This document shows, in pieces, positions 31,258-32,177 of a stretch of 32,177 bases of DNA. Position 1 is the stretch's first letter, and each line of letters opens with the position of its first letter. The stretch covers positions 1-32,177 of the forward strand of contig JAJRSM010000017.1 in assembly GCA_024278765.1 (NCBI GenBank), written 5' to 3'. The position numbers and the translations under genes are program-made. The stretch is from Deltaproteobacteria bacterium. Lineage in GTDB: Bacteria > Desulfobacterota > GWC2-55-46 > DRQE01. A model generated the notes under the pieces. That model ran no database searches and had not been told where the DNA came from. It saw only the letters and a program-made list of their open reading frames with translations.

Positions 31258-31710
31258 CTAACGGCTCTGTATATCACACATATGCGCACTGCCACTCGCC
31301 TCTTCCAGCTCCGACAGTAGATCCTCTACACTTATCGAGTTTAAAAAACCCTTTATCCTATCGCCCAGCCCCTTCCAGATATTCTGAGTTATGCAGTTAT
31401 CAGCCCTTGTACAGACCTCTGCGTCATCATCTAGACAGGCCACCGGATTAAGCGGCTCTTCCACCACCGAGATCACATCGCCGACGCTTATCTCAGCAGC
31501 ACTGCGTGCCAGCACATAGCCACCGCCCGGCCCCCTAACGCTCCTGACAATATCACCCTTACGAAGCTTCAGAAAAAGCTGCTCTAGATAGGCCAGAGAA
31601 ATCCCCTCTTCCTTTGAAATATCTTTGAGGGATACCGGCTCGCCACCACGGTGCGAGGCGAGCTTGACCATAGCACGAACTGCATATTGTCCTTTTGTAG
31701 TTAATCTCAT
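31258..31710 (-). CDS. iscR: Rrf2-family Fe-S regulator IscR
   Basis: A 150-residue winged-helix transcription regulator. The N-terminus MRLTTKGQYAVRAMVKLA and the wing GPGGGYVLAR are typical of IscR. Three cysteines that would hold the [2Fe-2S] cluster are at 92, 100 and 106 (spacing C-x7-C-x5-C, slightly wider than the C-x5-C-x5-C of E. coli). First gene of the isc operon. A near-palindromic IscR type-1 box overlaps its promoter, so autorepression is likely. ATG 31710 has a weak GAGAG ribosome site. Confidence 0.94.
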   Translation of the reverse strand: MRLTTKGQYAVRAMVKLASHRGGEPVSLKDISKEEGISLAYLEQLFLKLRKGDIVRSVRGPGGGYVLARSAAEISVGDVISVVEEPLNPVACLDDDAEVCTRADNCITQNIWKGLGDRIKGFLNSISVEDLLSELEEASGSAHMCDIQSR

Positions 31711-31810
31711 ATTGACTCTCTATAAAGTTCCTTTTAATTACCAACCCTTAGGTGAAACACGAAAAGACACCATTAATATACATTGAGCGTAAAGGTAAGG
31801 TATTCTTTAT

Positions 31811-31839
31811 AATTTAATATACCTTATCAATTTTGTCAA
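31811..31839 (-). promoter_or_regulatory. Probable sigma70 promoter of the isc operon
   Basis: The minus strand has a perfect -35 TTGACA (31834-31839), a 17-base spacer, and TAAATT (4 of 6 matches) as -10. The leader to iscR would be about 95 bases. The IscR box covers the -35. Confidence 0.6.
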
Positions 31840-31843
31840 GTAT
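31819..31843 (-). promoter_or_regulatory. IscR type-1-like operator
   Basis: A 25-bp site with half-sites ATACTTGAC and, reversed, ATACCTTAT around an AT-rich centre. Its length and ATAC-T half-sites match the known IscR type-1 pattern (ATASYYGAC...GTCRRSTAT) apart from the inner GTC, which reads GAT here. It overlaps the -35 and spacer of the iscR promoter. Confidence 0.65.
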
Positions 31844-31944
31844 TCTCTTCTTCCTTTTTATTTAATACTTACTCGAGATGTCTTTACCATCAGGTACAAA
31901 CCCTAAAATGCCTACTTTAAAGCCCAAATAAATCGCTTTTGCAA

Positions 31945-31984
31945 TAAAAAAATCACCCCTTTGCAACACGAGCAAAGGGGTGAT
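31945..31984 (-). terminator. Rho-independent terminator of an unidentified upstream minus-strand unit
   Basis: A perfect 13-bp stem (ATCACCCCTTTGC with its complement) and a 7-base loop are followed by TTTTTT on the minus strand. It would stop transcripts coming from beyond 31985, where only about 50 bp separate it from the IS end at 32038. No gene is recognised there; the stretch 31844-32037 otherwise holds only the isc promoter's upstream side. Confidence 0.85.
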
Positions 31985-32037
31985 CGGCATAACGGTGAGG
32001 CTTGAACGGTGGGGGGATGCCGGATATGTTACCACTA

Positions 32038-32064
32038 TGATCTTCCCCCGATAAAGTAGACACA
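32038..32064. repeat. IS3-family terminal inverted repeat (orfB side)
   Basis: A 27-bp end repeat starting TG and ending GTAGACACA; it matches the repeat at 114-140 at 19 of 27 positions by hand alignment. It lies directly after the OrfB stop codon. Confidence 0.78.
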
Positions 32065-32067
32065 GAG

Positions 32068-32175
32068 TTAAGCTACTTTTCGCTGTTCTTCAAATGCGAG
32101 AGGCGATTTGTAGCCGAGAGTAGAATGTTTTCTCTGTCTGTTATAAAAGACCTCTATGTAATCAAATATCTTGCT
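32068..32175 (-). CDS. IS3-family transposase OrfB, C-terminal fragment (runs off right edge)
   Basis: The last 35 residues plus TAA of a DDE (rve-type integrase) transposase. The peptide contains [20 protein letters not shown], then PLAFEE, the highly typical C-terminus of IS3-group OrfB including the final conserved E-x-FYNxxRxHSxLGY box. Too short for the ORF track. The catalytic DDE triad's first residues lie outside the window. Confidence 0.93.
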   Translation of the reverse strand, partial: SKIFDYIEVFYNRQRKHSTLGYKSPLAFEEQRKVA

Positions 32176-32177
32176 TC

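Larger units (their letters stand above)
32038..32177 (-). mobile_element. IS3-family insertion sequence, 3' (right) end, partial
   Basis: The outer end of an IS3-family element that runs off the right edge. It contains the terminal inverted repeat (32038-32064) and the last 36 codons of OrfB including the stop. The terminal sequence TGATCTT...GTAGACAC resembles the end of IS3 itself as I remember it. Same orientation as the left copy. Confidence 0.88.

Noticed and set aside
31844-32037. Signal recognition particle RNA, tmRNA or RNase P RNA next to the strong terminator
   Set aside because: None of the conserved strings of these RNAs could be found in the short stretch between the terminator and the IS.

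Overview
The window is bacterial and Gram-negative. It carries a lipopolysaccharide inner-core locus (GmhB, HldE-type kinase domain, two GT9 heptosyltransferases, a WaaP/Kdo-kinase-like set, an LpxL-like acyltransferase), a yicC-gmk-rpoZ block, and an iscR-iscS-iscU / mnmA-mtaB-rnc block. This gene order, plus a DUF302 protein, a c-type haem membrane protein and a MenA/UbiA-type prenyltransferase, suggests Desulfobacterota ('Deltaproteobacteria') or a neighbouring Gram-negative phylum. That placement is inference from gene content, not from a marker phylogeny.

Layout. (1) Both edges, 1-140 and 32038-32177, are the outer ends of same-orientation IS3-family insertion sequences: an OrfA N-terminus on the left and an OrfB C-terminus on the right, each with a 27-bp terminal inverted repeat starting TG. 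The amount of IS at each end is the same (140 nt), so the window is most likely a whole contig broken at two IS copies. (2) 141-3085: prenyltransferase, haem protein and DUF302 genes on the minus strand, separated by repeat-rich DNA that includes a 91-bp tandem repeat ending exactly at two stop codons. (3) 3214-20785, almost all minus strand: rpoZ, gmk, yicC, hldE-kinase, a WbpP-like epimerase with a duplicated start region, a single and a double sugar-kinase-like protein, three cytosolic-type glycosyltransferases, an LpxL-like acyltransferase, a tiny Trm112-like zinc ribbon, an AglD-like flippase, a polyprenyl-phosphate GT2, gmhB, waaF, and a heptosyltransferase flanked by two radical SAM/SPASM proteins. 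(4) 20920-25164, the only plus-strand block: a PfkB kinase, a TVP38/DedA-like membrane protein and an 823-residue membrane-anchored HEAT-repeat protein. A strong bidirectional terminator closes it. (5) 25262-31710, minus strand: an Elp3-like radical SAM protein, rnc, mtaB, mnmA, iscU, iscS and iscR. A near-canonical IscR type-1 box overlaps the iscR promoter.

How the genes work together. The central block builds and decorates the LPS core: heptose precursor synthesis (HldE kinase domain, GmhB), heptose transfer (WaaF, WaaC-like), phosphorylation or similar modification (three WaaP/Kdo-like kinase domains in two adjacent genes), further glycosylation (GT2, GT2, GT4), lipid A acylation (LpxL-like), and a possible lipid-linked sugar branch (polyprenyl-P GT2 plus AglD-like membrane protein). 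The right block makes Fe-S clusters (IscR/S/U), which MtaB and the radical SAM proteins need, and supplies persulfide sulfur for MnmA tRNA thiolation.

The least explained items are the stop-codon-abutting repeat, the double kinase, the membrane-HEAT protein, the SPASM pair around the heptosyltransferase, and the in-frame hexapeptide tail on WaaF. No defence system, CRISPR array, complete tRNA or rRNA was found.
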